The notes under the pieces: model-generated | Told to the model about the DNA's origin: nothing | What the model saw: the letters and a program-made list of their open reading frames with translations, nothing else | Databases searched by the model: none | Assembly (NCBI GenBank): GCA_937873455.1 | Contig: CALMYG010000002.1 | Coordinates: 75,325-139,324 of the forward strand | Length of the DNA: 64,000 nucleotides | Reading direction: 5' to 3' | Source: an uncultured Verrucomicrobiota bacterium | GTDB taxonomy: Bacteria > Verrucomicrobiota > Kiritimatiellia > CAIVKH01 | Shown here: one piece after another, positions 26,777-37,144 of the stretch | Position numbering within the stretch: the first letter of the stretch is position 1 | Layout: every line of letters begins with the position of its first letter | Program-made: the position numbers and the translations under genes

Positions 26777-27283
26777 CTAGAAACCGAACCGGACGGCGGC
26801 GCCAAAGAAGATCGTGTCGGTGTCGATATCCGTACCTTCGCCTTCCAGATCGGCTTTATCGTTGAAGCGGTAATTGACGTTGAGATCGAGGTAAAGGCCG
26901 GAAACAATCTCCAGGTCAAAGCCGGCCTTGAGGGCAAAGAACGGCTCATCAGCGAAATCGCCGTCGCTGTACACCCAGCCCGCGCCGGCAGCGGCATACA
27001 GGGACTTGCCGATCACCACGTAGGCCTGCGGAGCCCAGGCATCTTCGCCGAAACGATCGGGCAACAATTCCAGGTCGGCCTGAAAGCCGAGCAGGTGGTC
27101 GCCTCGGTGCTGGTAGGAAATATAGTACGAAAAGCCGTTGTCATCGACATTCTCAACATCGACATCATCCAGCGCGACCCAGTAATTCACCCCCGCGCCG
27201 AGGCGGCTCCCGCCGTACGAATCGGTCGCAAATACCGCCATACCCAGAGTTAAACCCAACATCATGTTCGTCCATTTTTTCAT
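26777..27283 (-). CDS. Small outer-membrane beta-barrel protein
   Basis: 168 residues with a signal peptide (MKKWTNMMLGLTLGMAVFAT). The rest is an alternation of short strands with glycine and aromatic residues (GAGVNYWVALDDVDVE, YYISYQHRGDHLLGFQ, AAGAGWVYSDGDFADEPFFA), ending in FFGAAVRFGF with a terminal Phe, the classic outer-membrane insertion signal. Eight strands are plausible for an OmpA/OmpW-size barrel. It may share a transcript with the lipoprotein gene downstream. Function unknown. Confidence 0.75.
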   Translation of the reverse strand: MKKWTNMMLGLTLGMAVFATDSYGGSRLGAGVNYWVALDDVDVENVDDNGFSYYISYQHRGDHLLGFQADLELLPDRFGEDAWAPQAYVVIGKSLYAAAGAGWVYSDGDFADEPFFALKAGFDLEIVSGLYLDLNVNYRFNDKADLEGEGTDIDTDTIFFGAAVRFGF

Positions 27284-27305
27284 CGTTTTACTCCGTTTCC
27301 TTTGT

Positions 27306-28268
27306 TTATGGAAATATCACGGACCAATCCTTCTTCATGTCCACCACGATCCAGCCCCGGCCTTCCGCCTCGTCAAGGGCCCGGTCCAGCTTGCCAATGT
27401 GCGACGCACGATCATAGGCCCATTCGCGCTCCTCGTCGGTGTGATGGATGATCACGCCCAACCGGGGACCCGCGCCGGCGGTGGTGTATTCGAGCATCTG
27501 GAAATCGCCATCGGAATTGCCGAAGGCGATCAGCGGGCGGCGACCGATATGTCGGTGAATACCCAGCGGCTTGCCTTCCTTGTCGTCGATAAAATCCACT
27601 TCGGGCAGGCGGACCAGCACGGGCTTGCCGTCGCGCACTTCGTACTTCGTTTTGATGCTGCTGCCGACGACCTGCTCGGGCGGGATGCCGTACACCGCCT
27701 CCGTCCACGGGCGCATAAATTCGATGCCGCCGCCGGAGACAATAAACGTCTTGAAGCCGTTCGCGCGGAGATAATCGAGCATCTCGAGCATCGGTTGATA
27801 CACCATTTCTGTGTAGCGCTTGCCGGTCGTCGGATGTTGGGCGGTGGCGATCCACTTCGTGACGATCTGCTCGAACGCCTCCGTCGTCATGCCGGCGTGG
27901 GTGGCCATCGCCATTTCCATGAGGGCATGCTCACCGCCGGCGAGGGCGGCCTTCACATCGCCGTTCAGCACCGAAGCAAACGGCTCCCGGGTTTCCCACT
28001 CCGGATGCAGCGGGGCCAGTTCCCTGATGCGGTCGAAGATAAAGAACGCCTGGAAGTACATCGGCTGTTCCGCCCACAACGTGCCATCGTTGTCGAAGAC
28101 GGCAATGCGTTCGGCGGGCGGCACGAAGTGAGGCGCGCCTTCCGTCGTGACTTTTTCAACCAGCGCGATGATCGACTGTTTGGGCGCGGTGTCGTTCCAA
28201 GACGGCAACGGATCGGCGGCAAAGACGGAACTGGCGAGAAACAGGGCGATGAGCCGGAAAATCTTCAT
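27306..28268 (-). CDS. Secreted HAD-superfamily hydrolase, sulfatase-linked type
   Basis: 320 residues from the ATG at 28268, beginning a signal peptide that ends near VFAADP. The HAD nucleophile motif is VFDNDGTLW (Asp59, Asp61), with FIVSGGG, a conserved Lys near IKTKYEV, and IAFGNSDGDFQM as motif IV. The extra leader AADPLPS, DTA and IIA before the catalytic core is shared with the formylglycine-generating enzyme encoded at 35732. Exported phosphatases of this type are often found beside arylsulfatase genes. A strong hairpin followed by a T-run on the coding strand sits between the arylsulfatase stop and this start (28275-28309), so the two genes may be partly uncoupled. Confidence 0.85.
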   Translation of the reverse strand: MKIFRLIALFLASSVFAADPLPSWNDTAPKQSIIALVEKVTTEGAPHFVPPAERIAVFDNDGTLWAEQPMYFQAFFIFDRIRELAPLHPEWETREPFASVLNGDVKAALAGGEHALMEMAMATHAGMTTEAFEQIVTKWIATAQHPTTGKRYTEMVYQPMLEMLDYLRANGFKTFIVSGGGIEFMRPWTEAVYGIPPEQVVGSSIKTKYEVRDGKPVLVRLPEVDFIDDKEGKPLGIHRHIGRRPLIAFGNSDGDFQMLEYTTAGAGPRLGVIIHHTDEEREWAYDRASHIGKLDRALDEAEGRGWIVVDMKKDWSVIFP

Positions 28269-28274
28269 GGTAGC

Positions 28275-28309
28275 AAAAAAATGGGTGCCGCCGTGAACCG
28301 GCGGCACCC
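28275..28309 (-). terminator. Rho-independent terminator or attenuator between arylsulfatase and HAD genes
   Basis: A perfect 11 bp stem (28283-28293 with 28299-28309), 5-base loop, and seven As (28275-28281 region) on the plus strand that read as T on the minus strand. For minus-strand transcription the order is hairpin then T-run. It lies directly between the arylsulfatase stop at 28325 and the HAD start at 28268. It would reduce read-through from the sulfatase gene, or act as an attenuator. Confidence 0.75.
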
Positions 28310-28324
28310 GCAGGGCTTCGATTA

Positions 28325-29908
<1,584 letters not shown>

Positions 29909-30224
29909 GTATTCCCTGTTTTGTTGTCCCGGGTGGCGGCTTAAAGCGCCACCGCTTTGTTCCATGTCGCGGCGAACGATCGTTCCCTTGGCGGGCCCCA
30001 TCTTCCAACGGTTCCGCCAAAACCCCGATCCCTGCGACGGGGAAAACACTATGAAAAAATGATCTATCCGCATAATGCAAATATAACAATTTTATCATGC
30101 AGTTCTTGCATGGATGTTGCGGCGGGGAATTTGATGGTGGACTTGTCGCCTCGCTGGAGGCAAAAACGCATCCTCCTGAATCAGGGACACGGACTTCAGT
30201 TGACGCTCACCCGCAATCTGCCAA
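29909..30224. other. Intergenic region between arylsulfatase and frameshifted membrane gene
   Basis: About 315 bp, the upstream region of the arylsulfatase. An AT-rich stretch near 30045-30110 is a likely promoter area. AATCAGGGACACGGACTTC at 30179-30197 resembles the short direct-repeat sequences near REP-associated transposases, but no transposase is present. I see no gene. Confidence 0.4.
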
Positions 30225-30883
30225 ATGACCTCAACATTCTTGATTATAGCGGCTATTCTTGCGGTCGGCGTAATCACCGCCAGCGTCCTGCTCACGCTCG
30301 CGGTGGGACTGGAGGTGGATCGCGAATGTATACACCCTGTTGGCCCGGGGCCCCGTGGTCTGGCCGTTAACACCTTGTGCTGCTTGACCGCGCCGCTGAC
30401 CATGGCCTTGACCTTTGCGGCATACGCCCAGCTTCTCGGGGATGCCTATACCTTCTCCATTCCCGCCCCGGCGCTGGTGGCAAGGGTGTTCCTGCGGCAG
30501 TGTTGCCGGCCGTGGTCGGCGTGGCTTGGCGGACGCTAAACTCCTCTTCCGTGAACCGAATCAGGCCTTGGATCCGCCGGGTATGCGGCGACAGCATTGC
30601 CATGCTGATCGTGTATGTTTTGGCAAGCCAGTGGGAGCAGGTACACGCCGGGGCCGGCTCTTCCGACGTTGCGATCGTCTTGATGGGCCGCGCGGAATAC
30701 ACTTTGTTCGGCACCATCTATTTTCTCATCGAAGTCCCGCAGACCCTGGGCGTCGACCGATGGACAACCACCGCGCCGGTCAAGTGGTTAGAGAAGGGTG
30801 TTGAGTTGATGCCGCGCAGATGCGCCCGTGGCGCATTAACAAAGAACGTTCTTTCTGTTCTTTCTTTACAACATAAATCGTAA
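30225..30883 (+). pseudogene. Frameshifted multi-span membrane protein gene
   Basis: The frame starting at 30225 encodes two hydrophobic helices (TFLIIAAILAVGVITASVLL and LTMALTFAAYAQLLG) up to about 30480. The continuation in a different frame, from about 30490 to 30883, holds a further hydrophobic run (AEYTLFGTIYFLIEVPQTLG) preceded by CGDSIAMLIVYVLASQW. Neither piece looks complete alone, and the switch is best explained by one frameshift near 30480-30500. Together they would be roughly 200 residues with four spans. I do not recognise the family. A sequencing error is the alternative explanation. Confidence 0.5.
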
Positions 30884-30901
30884 CGTTATGTTTAATAGTA
30901 A

Positions 30902-31435
30902 ATGACCATAACCAAGCACACGTTAATTGCCGCATTGAGTAGGCTGGGAGAACTGGCCGACAAGCAGGGATTGACCTTGGAAGTCTGCCTGTATGGTGGT
31001 GCCTTAATGATGCTGGTATATGATGCCCGAACTATCACCAAAGATGTGGATGCGATTATTCACCCATCCAGGGAAGGACGTGTGCTGGTCGTTCAAGTCG
31101 CTCGTGAATTGGGGCTCCCGGAGGACTGGCTAAACGATCATGTGCGTATTTTTCTCGCACCCTCGGAACAATTGCGCCCAATACCCTGGGAGGGGCCGGG
31201 CATTAAACTGACCGCACCCACGGCGGGATATCTACTGGCCATGAAGGCACTGGCGTGCCGCGATCCGTTGCCTGGCTATGGAGGAGACCTGGATGACCTT
31301 CGCTTCTTGATTCGAAAGATCGGAATCCGGTCGGTAGTGGAAATCCAAGACCACATTGATAAATACTACCCGGATGATGTCATTACCAAAGAGCACGAAG
31401 TCGTGCTGACATCACTCATCGAGGAGTCGATTTGA
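30902..31435 (+). CDS. Nucleotidyltransferase-fold protein (AbiEii/DUF6036-like)
   Basis: 177 residues. LYGGALMMLVYDARTITKDVDAI at about residues 30-52 has the GG, then R-x-x-T-x-D-x-D arrangement of the minimal nucleotidyltransferase fold used by AbiEii- and DUF6036-type toxins and by antibiotic nucleotidyltransferases. The C-terminal half is helical (LTAPTAGYLLAMKALA, LDDLRFLIRKIG). Family members transfer nucleotides to RNA or protein, and several form toxin-antitoxin pairs. The stop overlaps the next gene's TTG start as TTGA, so the two form a cotranscribed pair. Confidence 0.72.
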   Translation: MTITKHTLIAALSRLGELADKQGLTLEVCLYGGALMMLVYDARTITKDVDAIIHPSREGRVLVVQVARELGLPEDWLNDHVRIFLAPSEQLRPIPWEGPGIKLTAPTAGYLLAMKALACRDPLPGYGGDLDDLRFLIRKIGIRSVVEIQDHIDKYYPDDVITKEHEVVLTSLIEESI

Positions 31436-31959
31436 CGGTGAACGCTAAGCCTATCATGACCCGACCCAAAACGTTGGCCGATGTCGCCTCTCGGTCAGAC
31501 TCCCTGCAATCCTTCGGCATGAACCTGCGCGATTGGCAACACGACATTCAACGGGGGGGTGTCCGGAGCCGGCCGGCATTTCTACGGCGTATGGAAGAAG
31601 AACCTCTCCGGTGCCGCGGACGCTTCCCCGGCGGCGATATGGCTGATGCCTATCTCGCCGCCTATGCCGAATGGCTGTCGGATCGTGCGGGCATTGCCCG
31701 ACCCGGCTGGACGTGTGATCCCGGACGGGTTGCCGCCGACCCGTGGTTCGCCACGCCGTTGCGCGGGCGATTGCTGGCGATTACGCCCGCCTCCTTCCGG
31801 CAACGCAACCTTTTCACCACCCCTGAGGCGGTATTTTCCCCGGCCGCCGGGCGTCCATGCGTCGCTCCGGCGGTGAAAAAGGAAAAGGCACGGCAACGGC
31901 AACACGCTTATCGCCAGCGCATCCGCGCGCTGGTCGAAAAGGCCCGCCGGATGCCATGA
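31432..31959 (+). CDS. Partner protein of the nucleotidyltransferase-like gene, unknown family
   Basis: 175 residues from a TTG at 31432 that overlaps the previous stop; GTG at 31438 and ATG at 31456 are alternatives. The N-terminal part TLADVASRSDSLQSFGMNLR continues DWQHDIQR, a helical segment that is repeated as a fragment at 37145. The middle AYLAAYAEWLSDRAGIARPG and the ASFRQRNLFTTPEAVF segment are followed by a basic, coiled tail (KKEKARQRQHAYRQRIR). It is not a known AbiEi winged-helix antitoxin, but its position fits that role. Function unknown. Confidence 0.6.
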   Translation: MTVNAKPIMTRPKTLADVASRSDSLQSFGMNLRDWQHDIQRGGVRSRPAFLRRMEEEPLRCRGRFPGGDMADAYLAAYAEWLSDRAGIARPGWTCDPGRVAADPWFATPLRGRLLAITPASFRQRNLFTTPEAVFSPAAGRPCVAPAVKKEKARQRQHAYRQRIRALVEKARRMP

Positions 31960-31980
31960 ACCCACGCTCATGGGAGGGCA

Positions 31981-32970
31981 TCAACGCCCGCCGCGCCGAC
32001 CCGCCGGTTTCTTTAGCCAACGCGTGGCCAGTTTGCGCTCCAGCTCGAGCAAGTTTCCGTCTTCGGTCACAATGGACGTCATCACCGCCTCGGCCAGCGG
32101 CGACAAGGTCCGGTGGGCCAGGTGCATAATCGCAAAGTTCGTACCCAGCCAGGGAAATTGAAGAGGAAGTACCACAAGCTCCCGCCGGGCCAGTTCGTGC
32201 CGGACCATCTTCAAGGAGACGATCGTGATCGCGTCGGAATCAGCTACGATGGTTTTCATGGACGTGATGGAGTTCACCGCGATCGTCGGCCTCCACTTTT
32301 CGAGAAGCTTATGCACCCCGGCCTCAGCACCCTTAAGATGCTGACCCATCAAGGCAATCCGGTTGGGCATCAGCGGCATGCTGACCAGCGGATACCGCAC
32401 CAAATCTCCAGCGGCAAGGTTTCGCCGCCCCAGGAGCGGATGCCCGTGGCGAACGACCAAGTAGCCCTGATGGCGACTCAGCGTGATCTGCTTGATCTCG
32501 GTCGCGGGATTGAGCCAGGCCGGATCAGCCACGACGATATCCACTTCACGACGACGAAGCCGGTGGATTAACACATCGGGCAAATCATTCAACAGGCGAA
32601 TGCGGACCTTGGTATCGAACCGGGCAAACGGGGCCAGCGCCTCGCCCACAAACATGTCACTGACGTACACACCGGCTCCAATGAATAGATCGCCGGTATC
32701 GAGGCCCTTGATCAGCGCGAGTTCGCGCTCCATGCCGTCGGCCAGCGCCAGAATGTCCGAGGCCTGTTGCATGAACGCGCGGCCGGCATCGGTGAGCATC
32801 GCCCCGTCGCGCCCGCGGTCAAACAGCCGGAAGCCCGCCTTGCGCTCCACCTCCTGAATACTTCGTGAAAGCGCGGGCTGGCTCATGTGGAGCACCTTTG
32901 CCGCCCCGGCAAAACTTCCTTCACTGGCGATCGCCGCCACCTGCCGCATTTCCCGCACATCAATAGTCAT
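31981..32970 (-). CDS. LysR-family transcriptional regulator
   Basis: 329 residues. The N-terminal helix-turn-helix is intact (MRQVAAIASEGSFAGAAKVL and MSQPALSRSIQEVER), followed by a linker and a periplasmic-binding-like effector domain (residues about 90-300). LysR proteins bind near their own start and control adjacent or divergent genes in response to a small molecule. Here the gene upstream on the same strand is the amidohydrolase (33471), with 500 bp between them. The effector cannot be predicted. Confidence 0.92.
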   Translation of the reverse strand: MTIDVREMRQVAAIASEGSFAGAAKVLHMSQPALSRSIQEVERKAGFRLFDRGRDGAMLTDAGRAFMQQASDILALADGMERELALIKGLDTGDLFIGAGVYVSDMFVGEALAPFARFDTKVRIRLLNDLPDVLIHRLRRREVDIVVADPAWLNPATEIKQITLSRHQGYLVVRHGHPLLGRRNLAAGDLVRYPLVSMPLMPNRIALMGQHLKGAEAGVHKLLEKWRPTIAVNSITSMKTIVADSDAITIVSLKMVRHELARRELVVLPLQFPWLGTNFAIMHLAHRTLSPLAEAVMTSIVTEDGNLLELERKLATRWLKKPAGRRGGR

Positions 32971-33470
32971 GCCGTTTGGTTATCGAATACTATCCATGAT
33001 TGCAACCGGCAAATGTTGCGTTTCGCGGCCGTGCCCCGGGGCGAATCGGCGATTCCTCAATATAAGGTCCTTCCGGGAATGACGTGTGATTTTTCATTGG
33101 CTGATTTGTACCTGCACACCCGGCGGACCGTTTAAGCGGGTCCCGCCTTCGCCACTGCTACGGCGGACCGGCGTTTAAGGGTATCCGATCAAGGGTGGGG
33201 GTTACGTGTGGTATGCGTAACCCCGAGACCCCTCGACTTCGCTCGGGGTGACGGATGCGACGAACCGGTCATGTCGACCGTAGCGAAGCGCAGTGGAGAC
33301 ATCTTCGTGATTTACAACAAACCTCGTCGTTATCCTTCGTTGCCTTCTGTTATTAAACGTGCGGCCCGGTCACGGCCACTGAGCAGGGGGACGGAAACAG
33401 TCGACTCGTCTAACTATAAACCCACGCTAATCCCGGAAGCGCCTTTGCATGGAACGCATGCCCAATGCCG
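32971..33470. other. Intergenic region with dispersed repeat copy
   Basis: About 500 bp. A GAGACCCCTCGACTTCGCTC-type repeat with an inverted ACCCCGAG/CTCGGGGT pair lies at 33220-33252, and a matching copy occurs at 46287-46314. A second, less exact repeat (GCGGACCG... GTTTAAG) is present at 33120-33180. The reading frames here consist mainly of the translated repeat, so I do not call a gene. Confidence 0.5.
33220..33252. repeat. Dispersed inverted intergenic repeat, copy 1
   Basis: The core reads GAGACCCCTCGACTTCGCTC followed by GGGGTGAC and is framed by ACCCCGAG at 33220-33227 and CTCGGGGT at 33242-33249. The copy at 46287-46314 matches at all positions but one. Repeats of this kind (the CTCGACTTCGCTCGAG type) are common in large environmental bacterial genomes as intergenic hairpins. 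Confidence 0.7.
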
Positions 33471-35612
33471 CTACTTATCCCCGCGAAACGTCGCAATGTC
33501 TTTGCCATTTCTACGCAACGCCAATTCATCTCCATGCACGTGAAAGCTATCGACCTCCTGCAGCACCCTGGCAAAAGCCTGCTCCAGCTCCATCCGTTCC
33601 GGAGGCCCCGCCATCAGCGTGCTGGCCAATTGCCCCATCATGACCCGGTCATGGACGAGGGCGTAACTGCCGGTCAGGCGATTGACGCCGCCAAAGATAA
33701 CCAACCGGCCGCCGCTGGAAAACGTCATGGTCGGCGGGGCATCGCTCGCAATGGCCTTCCCGTTGAGGGATACCAGCGTCCACTCCTTGTCGACGGCGGT
33801 GTTGATGTCAACCTTGCAACACACGTGGGCGCGCCAGGCATAGGTCGCATCCGCGTCGGAAGTGGATGCCGCCACCACCGGCAAGTTGCCGGGATCCGGA
33901 TAAATCGTGCGTCCCTCCTTGATGGTCTGCACCACCTTAATGTCTTTGATCGCCATCGGGTCGACCTGAACCGGATCGCGATCGAGGATCACCAGGTCGG
34001 CCAGCTTGCCCACCTCCAGCGAACCCTTGCGATCCTCTTCGCCGTATTGTTCCGCGACCCACAAGGTCATGGTCTTCAACCCCTCGTAGGCGCTGACCCG
34101 CTGGTCTTCGCCGATCACTTCGCCCGAGCGTGAGACGCGGTTGACCGCCGACCACAATTGGAACAGTTGATCAAGCGGGGCGACCACAAAGTCGGTATGA
34201 TTCCCCGGCCGCAAACCGGCGTCGATGGCATCGCGCATGGGACTGATATACGCGGCCTGCTCCGGTCCGCGGTTGGCCTGGTGGGCATCAGCGAAATAAT
34301 AGGTGTGCAGCGTGTAGAAGGAGGGGCGGATGCCGTATTCCACGAATTTCGGAATATGGTCTTCCCGCATGAACTGGGTGTGGATCGTGGTGACATTCCA
34401 CGGGCGGGTGAAGTCGCCGCCGCGGGCATGTTCGTAAGCCTTGAGAAACAGATCAATGGCCGCGTCGCCGTTGCAATGGACATTCAGGGGCACATTCAGC
34501 CCGTACACCAACTCAAAGGCCTTCATGACCAGGTCCTCGGGAAAGGTCGGTTCGCCCACCCAGTTTTCCTCGCCACCCGGACCGCCCGTCAGGTACGGGG
34601 TGGTGAAGAAGGCGGTCCGGCCCTGCGGGGAGCCGTCAAGGGTGATCTTGACGCCACCGATTTTAAAGTTGCGGTCGTAAACGCCCCACTGCTCCCGCGG
34701 CACTGCTTCGAGGATTTTCGGCACATCGGTGATGAACGGGTAGGCAATAACATCAATGATATTGGCTCCGGCTTCGGTGGCCCGCATCATGGTTTGAAGC
34801 TGGGGTAGATGCGTGGCCCCCTCGTGGGCGGTGGTGATGCCGGTTTCGGCATACAGCATTTGCGCCGCGCGGGTGAGTTCGATTTCCTGCCTGGCCGTCA
34901 TCGGCTCGCTTTTTTCAAACACGGGCAGGAAGGCGGTCTCCATGATCAGGCCCCACGGTTCGTCGGTGCCGGGCTTGCGCACGATCACGCCGCCGGGCGG
35001 GGTCTTGGTTTCGGCGCTGATGCCGTATTTCTCCAGGGCGAGGCTGTTGAGAACGCCGCCGTGCATCGAAACGTGGTCCACCCGCACCGGGTTTTCGGGG
35101 AAGGCCTCGTCGAGATCGTCCCGGTTCAACAAGCGGCCGTCCGGCATGACCGTGTCATCGTACCCATAGGCCATGATCATCTCGCCGGGCTGGATGTTGC
35201 GCTCGGCGGCAAATTTTTTAAGCTCGGCGATGATGCTGGGCACATCTTTCCCCGGCCCGGCCGGTGGAGCGTACAGCTTGCACTGGTTCGCTACCAGCAA
35301 CGCGTTGATGTAATGGCTATGGCTGTCGAGAAAACCGGGCAGGAGCGCCTTGCCTTCCAGGTCCACGATCTCGGTCGCATCGGTCTTGAGTTCAAGCGCT
35401 TCATCCTTGTCGCCGGCAAACACGATTTTTCCATCGGCCACGGCCAGCGCCTCGACATAGGTCGGCGCCTCACCGGCCATGGTGAGAATCGAGCCGTTGT
35501 GGTAAATGGTATCTGCGGCAAAGGCCGGTAGGGCATGGCCAAGGCCCAGCATCAAGGCAAGGGTCGTTACGTATTTTCTGGGTCCCTGCGGGACTAGCAT
35601 GTGATTTTTCAT
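33471..35612 (-). CDS. Exported amidohydrolase fused to a C-terminal META domain
   Basis: 713 residues with a signal peptide (TTLALMLGLGHALPAFA). The main part is a YtcJ-like metal-dependent hydrolase: TIYHNGSILTM at the start, LLPGFLDSHSHYIN as the first metal-binding histidine pair, internal HEGATH and HCNGDAAIDLF, and a C-terminal LADLVILDRDPVQVDP. About the last 100 residues are a separate META/HslJ-like domain (EWTLVSLNGKAIASDAPPTM, then a GGRLVIFGGVNRLTGSYAL segment). The fusion suggests a periplasmic amidohydrolase carrying an envelope-stress-like or adhesion domain. The substrate is unknown; an N-substituted amino acid or amide is typical for the family. Confidence 0.86.
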   Translation of the reverse strand: MKNHMLVPQGPRKYVTTLALMLGLGHALPAFAADTIYHNGSILTMAGEAPTYVEALAVADGKIVFAGDKDEALELKTDATEIVDLEGKALLPGFLDSHSHYINALLVANQCKLYAPPAGPGKDVPSIIAELKKFAAERNIQPGEMIMAYGYDDTVMPDGRLLNRDDLDEAFPENPVRVDHVSMHGGVLNSLALEKYGISAETKTPPGGVIVRKPGTDEPWGLIMETAFLPVFEKSEPMTARQEIELTRAAQMLYAETGITTAHEGATHLPQLQTMMRATEAGANIIDVIAYPFITDVPKILEAVPREQWGVYDRNFKIGGVKITLDGSPQGRTAFFTTPYLTGGPGGEENWVGEPTFPEDLVMKAFELVYGLNVPLNVHCNGDAAIDLFLKAYEHARGGDFTRPWNVTTIHTQFMREDHIPKFVEYGIRPSFYTLHTYYFADAHQANRGPEQAAYISPMRDAIDAGLRPGNHTDFVVAPLDQLFQLWSAVNRVSRSGEVIGEDQRVSAYEGLKTMTLWVAEQYGEEDRKGSLEVGKLADLVILDRDPVQVDPMAIKDIKVVQTIKEGRTIYPDPGNLPVVAASTSDADATYAWRAHVCCKVDINTAVDKEWTLVSLNGKAIASDAPPTMTFSSGGRLVIFGGVNRLTGSYALVHDRVMMGQLASTLMAGPPERMELEQAFARVLQEVDSFHVHGDELALRRNGKDIATFRGDK

Positions 35613-35731
35613 GGGTTGTATTCAGTATTCATGATGTCGTTGTCGCGAGCTTTGTCGTGATCTTCGTCGACCCCCTCCGCTGTGTTGAGTAATCAGCCGA
35701 ATCCACACGAACCCACGGTTTGAGTTGCATA

Positions 35732-36871
35732 CTATAAATCTTGAATTTCCGCTTCAAGGTTGGGGATATCCATCACACACCGGAAACCGATATGACTGGT
35801 CCCGGTGTCAGGCGGGGTGCCACGCCGGGCGGCCGGCCGATAACTTTCGCAGTAGTCGGGATGACATAAAAATGATCCGCCCTTGGTCACGCGCCGCTGC
35901 GCCCCCGGCGCAGTGGGTGGCGAGGGATCGCCGTAGACCAGCTTTTCGGGGGTATCGGGATCCGGTCCGGCCGGATTGTAACACACCCCGCCCTCTTCTT
36001 GCCGGGACGCATAGGTTGCGGCTTGATAGATATCGGCACACCAATTCCAGACATTTCCGGCCATATCATAGAGTCCGTAGCCATTGGCGGAAAAACTGCC
36101 CACCGGGGACGTTCCCATGAATCCATCTTCAGCCGTGTTGCGATAAGGGAAATCGCCATCCCATCGATTGACCATGAAACGGCCGTCCGGACGTTCTTCC
36201 TCGCCCCACGCGTAGCGGGCGCCTTCCAGACCGCCCCGCGCGGCAAATTCCCATTCGGCCTCCGTGGGCAATCGTTTCCCCGCCCAGGTGGCATAAGCCA
36301 CCGCATCTTCCCACGCAACCTGCACCACCGGATGATTCATTCGGTCTTCAATCGAACTCCCCGGACCTTCAGGATGCCTCCACGTCGCCCCGGAGGTCCA
36401 ATGCCACCAGGCATCCATACCCCGCAAGTCCACCGGGCCTTGTGTCGGCCGAAACACCAGCGATCCCGGCGCCAACATTTCATCCGGCGGCTTGGGCGTT
36501 TCCGGCGGGAGTTGCTGTTTCATTTCCTCCCAGTCCACCGGCCGCTCCGCCACGGTCAGGTATCCGGTTGCCTCGACAAACCGCGCGAATTCCTCGTTCG
36601 TAACCGGATAAACTTCCATCAAAAAAGGGTCAACCCGGACCCGGTGAGCCGGCCGCTCGTTCACAAAGGCCCACGGCGCTTCGGAGCCCATCATAAATTC
36701 TCCACCCGGAATCCGCACCATGCCCTCCGGCACATCGGCTTGGGCGTGGAAAGCGATGATTGCCTGATTGGTCGCGGTGTCAGTCAACGAGGGCAAGGGA
36801 TCAGCAGCCTGCGCGTGGGTGGCCGTGAGGACCACCCCACACGCAAGTAGGATGAGGACAGATTTCGCCAT
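35732..36871 (-). CDS. Formylglycine-generating enzyme (sulfatase-modifying factor)
   Basis: 379 residues from the ATG at 36871, preceded by AAGAGA. A signal peptide (ILLACGVVLTATHAQA) leads to a leader AADPLPS shared with the HAD protein at 27306, then the catalytic domain from MVRIPGGEFMMGS. Hallmarks are WAGKRLPTEAEWEFAARGG, YDMAGNVWNWC and the active-site pair Cys336 and Cys341 in GGSFLCHPDYCESYRP. Copper-bound Cys pairs in this position convert the sulfatase Cys to formylglycine in aerobic FGE. It would mature the arylsulfatase at 28325, inside the cell or the periplasm. Confidence 0.93.
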   Translation of the reverse strand: MAKSVLILLACGVVLTATHAQAADPLPSLTDTATNQAIIAFHAQADVPEGMVRIPGGEFMMGSEAPWAFVNERPAHRVRVDPFLMEVYPVTNEEFARFVEATGYLTVAERPVDWEEMKQQLPPETPKPPDEMLAPGSLVFRPTQGPVDLRGMDAWWHWTSGATWRHPEGPGSSIEDRMNHPVVQVAWEDAVAYATWAGKRLPTEAEWEFAARGGLEGARYAWGEEERPDGRFMVNRWDGDFPYRNTAEDGFMGTSPVGSFSANGYGLYDMAGNVWNWCADIYQAATYASRQEEGGVCYNPAGPDPDTPEKLVYGDPSPPTAPGAQRRVTKGGSFLCHPDYCESYRPAARRGTPPDTGTSHIGFRCVMDIPNLEAEIQDL

Positions 36872-36959
36872 GGGCATTCTCTTGGTAACTATTTGCAGGA
36901 TACTCGCACGACAGACTGAAGCAAGAACACTCCGTACCCACTCATTCCAGATTCTCTCA

Positions 36960-37101
36960 TAATGGCTTCCTTGATGGTCTCCGTCACCTTGATTTCATTG
37001 ATGGTCTCCACATCGCCGACGGTCGGATCGCGCGACAGGATGACCAGGTCGCCGAGGTGGAGGCGCGCGAAACCAGCTTGCGCACGCGCTGGGTTGTTCA
37101 C
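36960..37101 (-). pseudogene. Fragment of an amidohydrolase related to the 33471 gene
   Basis: On the minus strand this stretch reads HLGDLVILSRDP and then VETINEIKVTETIKE, which aligns with LADLVILDRDP and MAIKDIKVVQTIKE in the intact amidohydrolase (18 of 32 identical over the aligned part). Neither the catalytic domain nor a start is present. It is a leftover of a paralogue C-terminal region, placed next to a fragment of another neighbouring gene family. Old duplication followed by deletion explains it best. Confidence 0.55.
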
Positions 37102-37144
37102 GAAAATCATTCGCGTCGAAACAAGATGGCGCGGGGATGATGGG

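Noticed and set aside
30179..30197. IS200/IS605 or RAYT-type transposon
   Set aside because: Only a short GGGACACGGACTTC-like stretch is seen. There is no transposase gene or paired terminal structure in this region.
33208..33543. Plus-strand frame of 111 residues in the intergenic region
   Set aside because: Part of it is the translated dispersed repeat, and no domain or start signal supports it as a gene.
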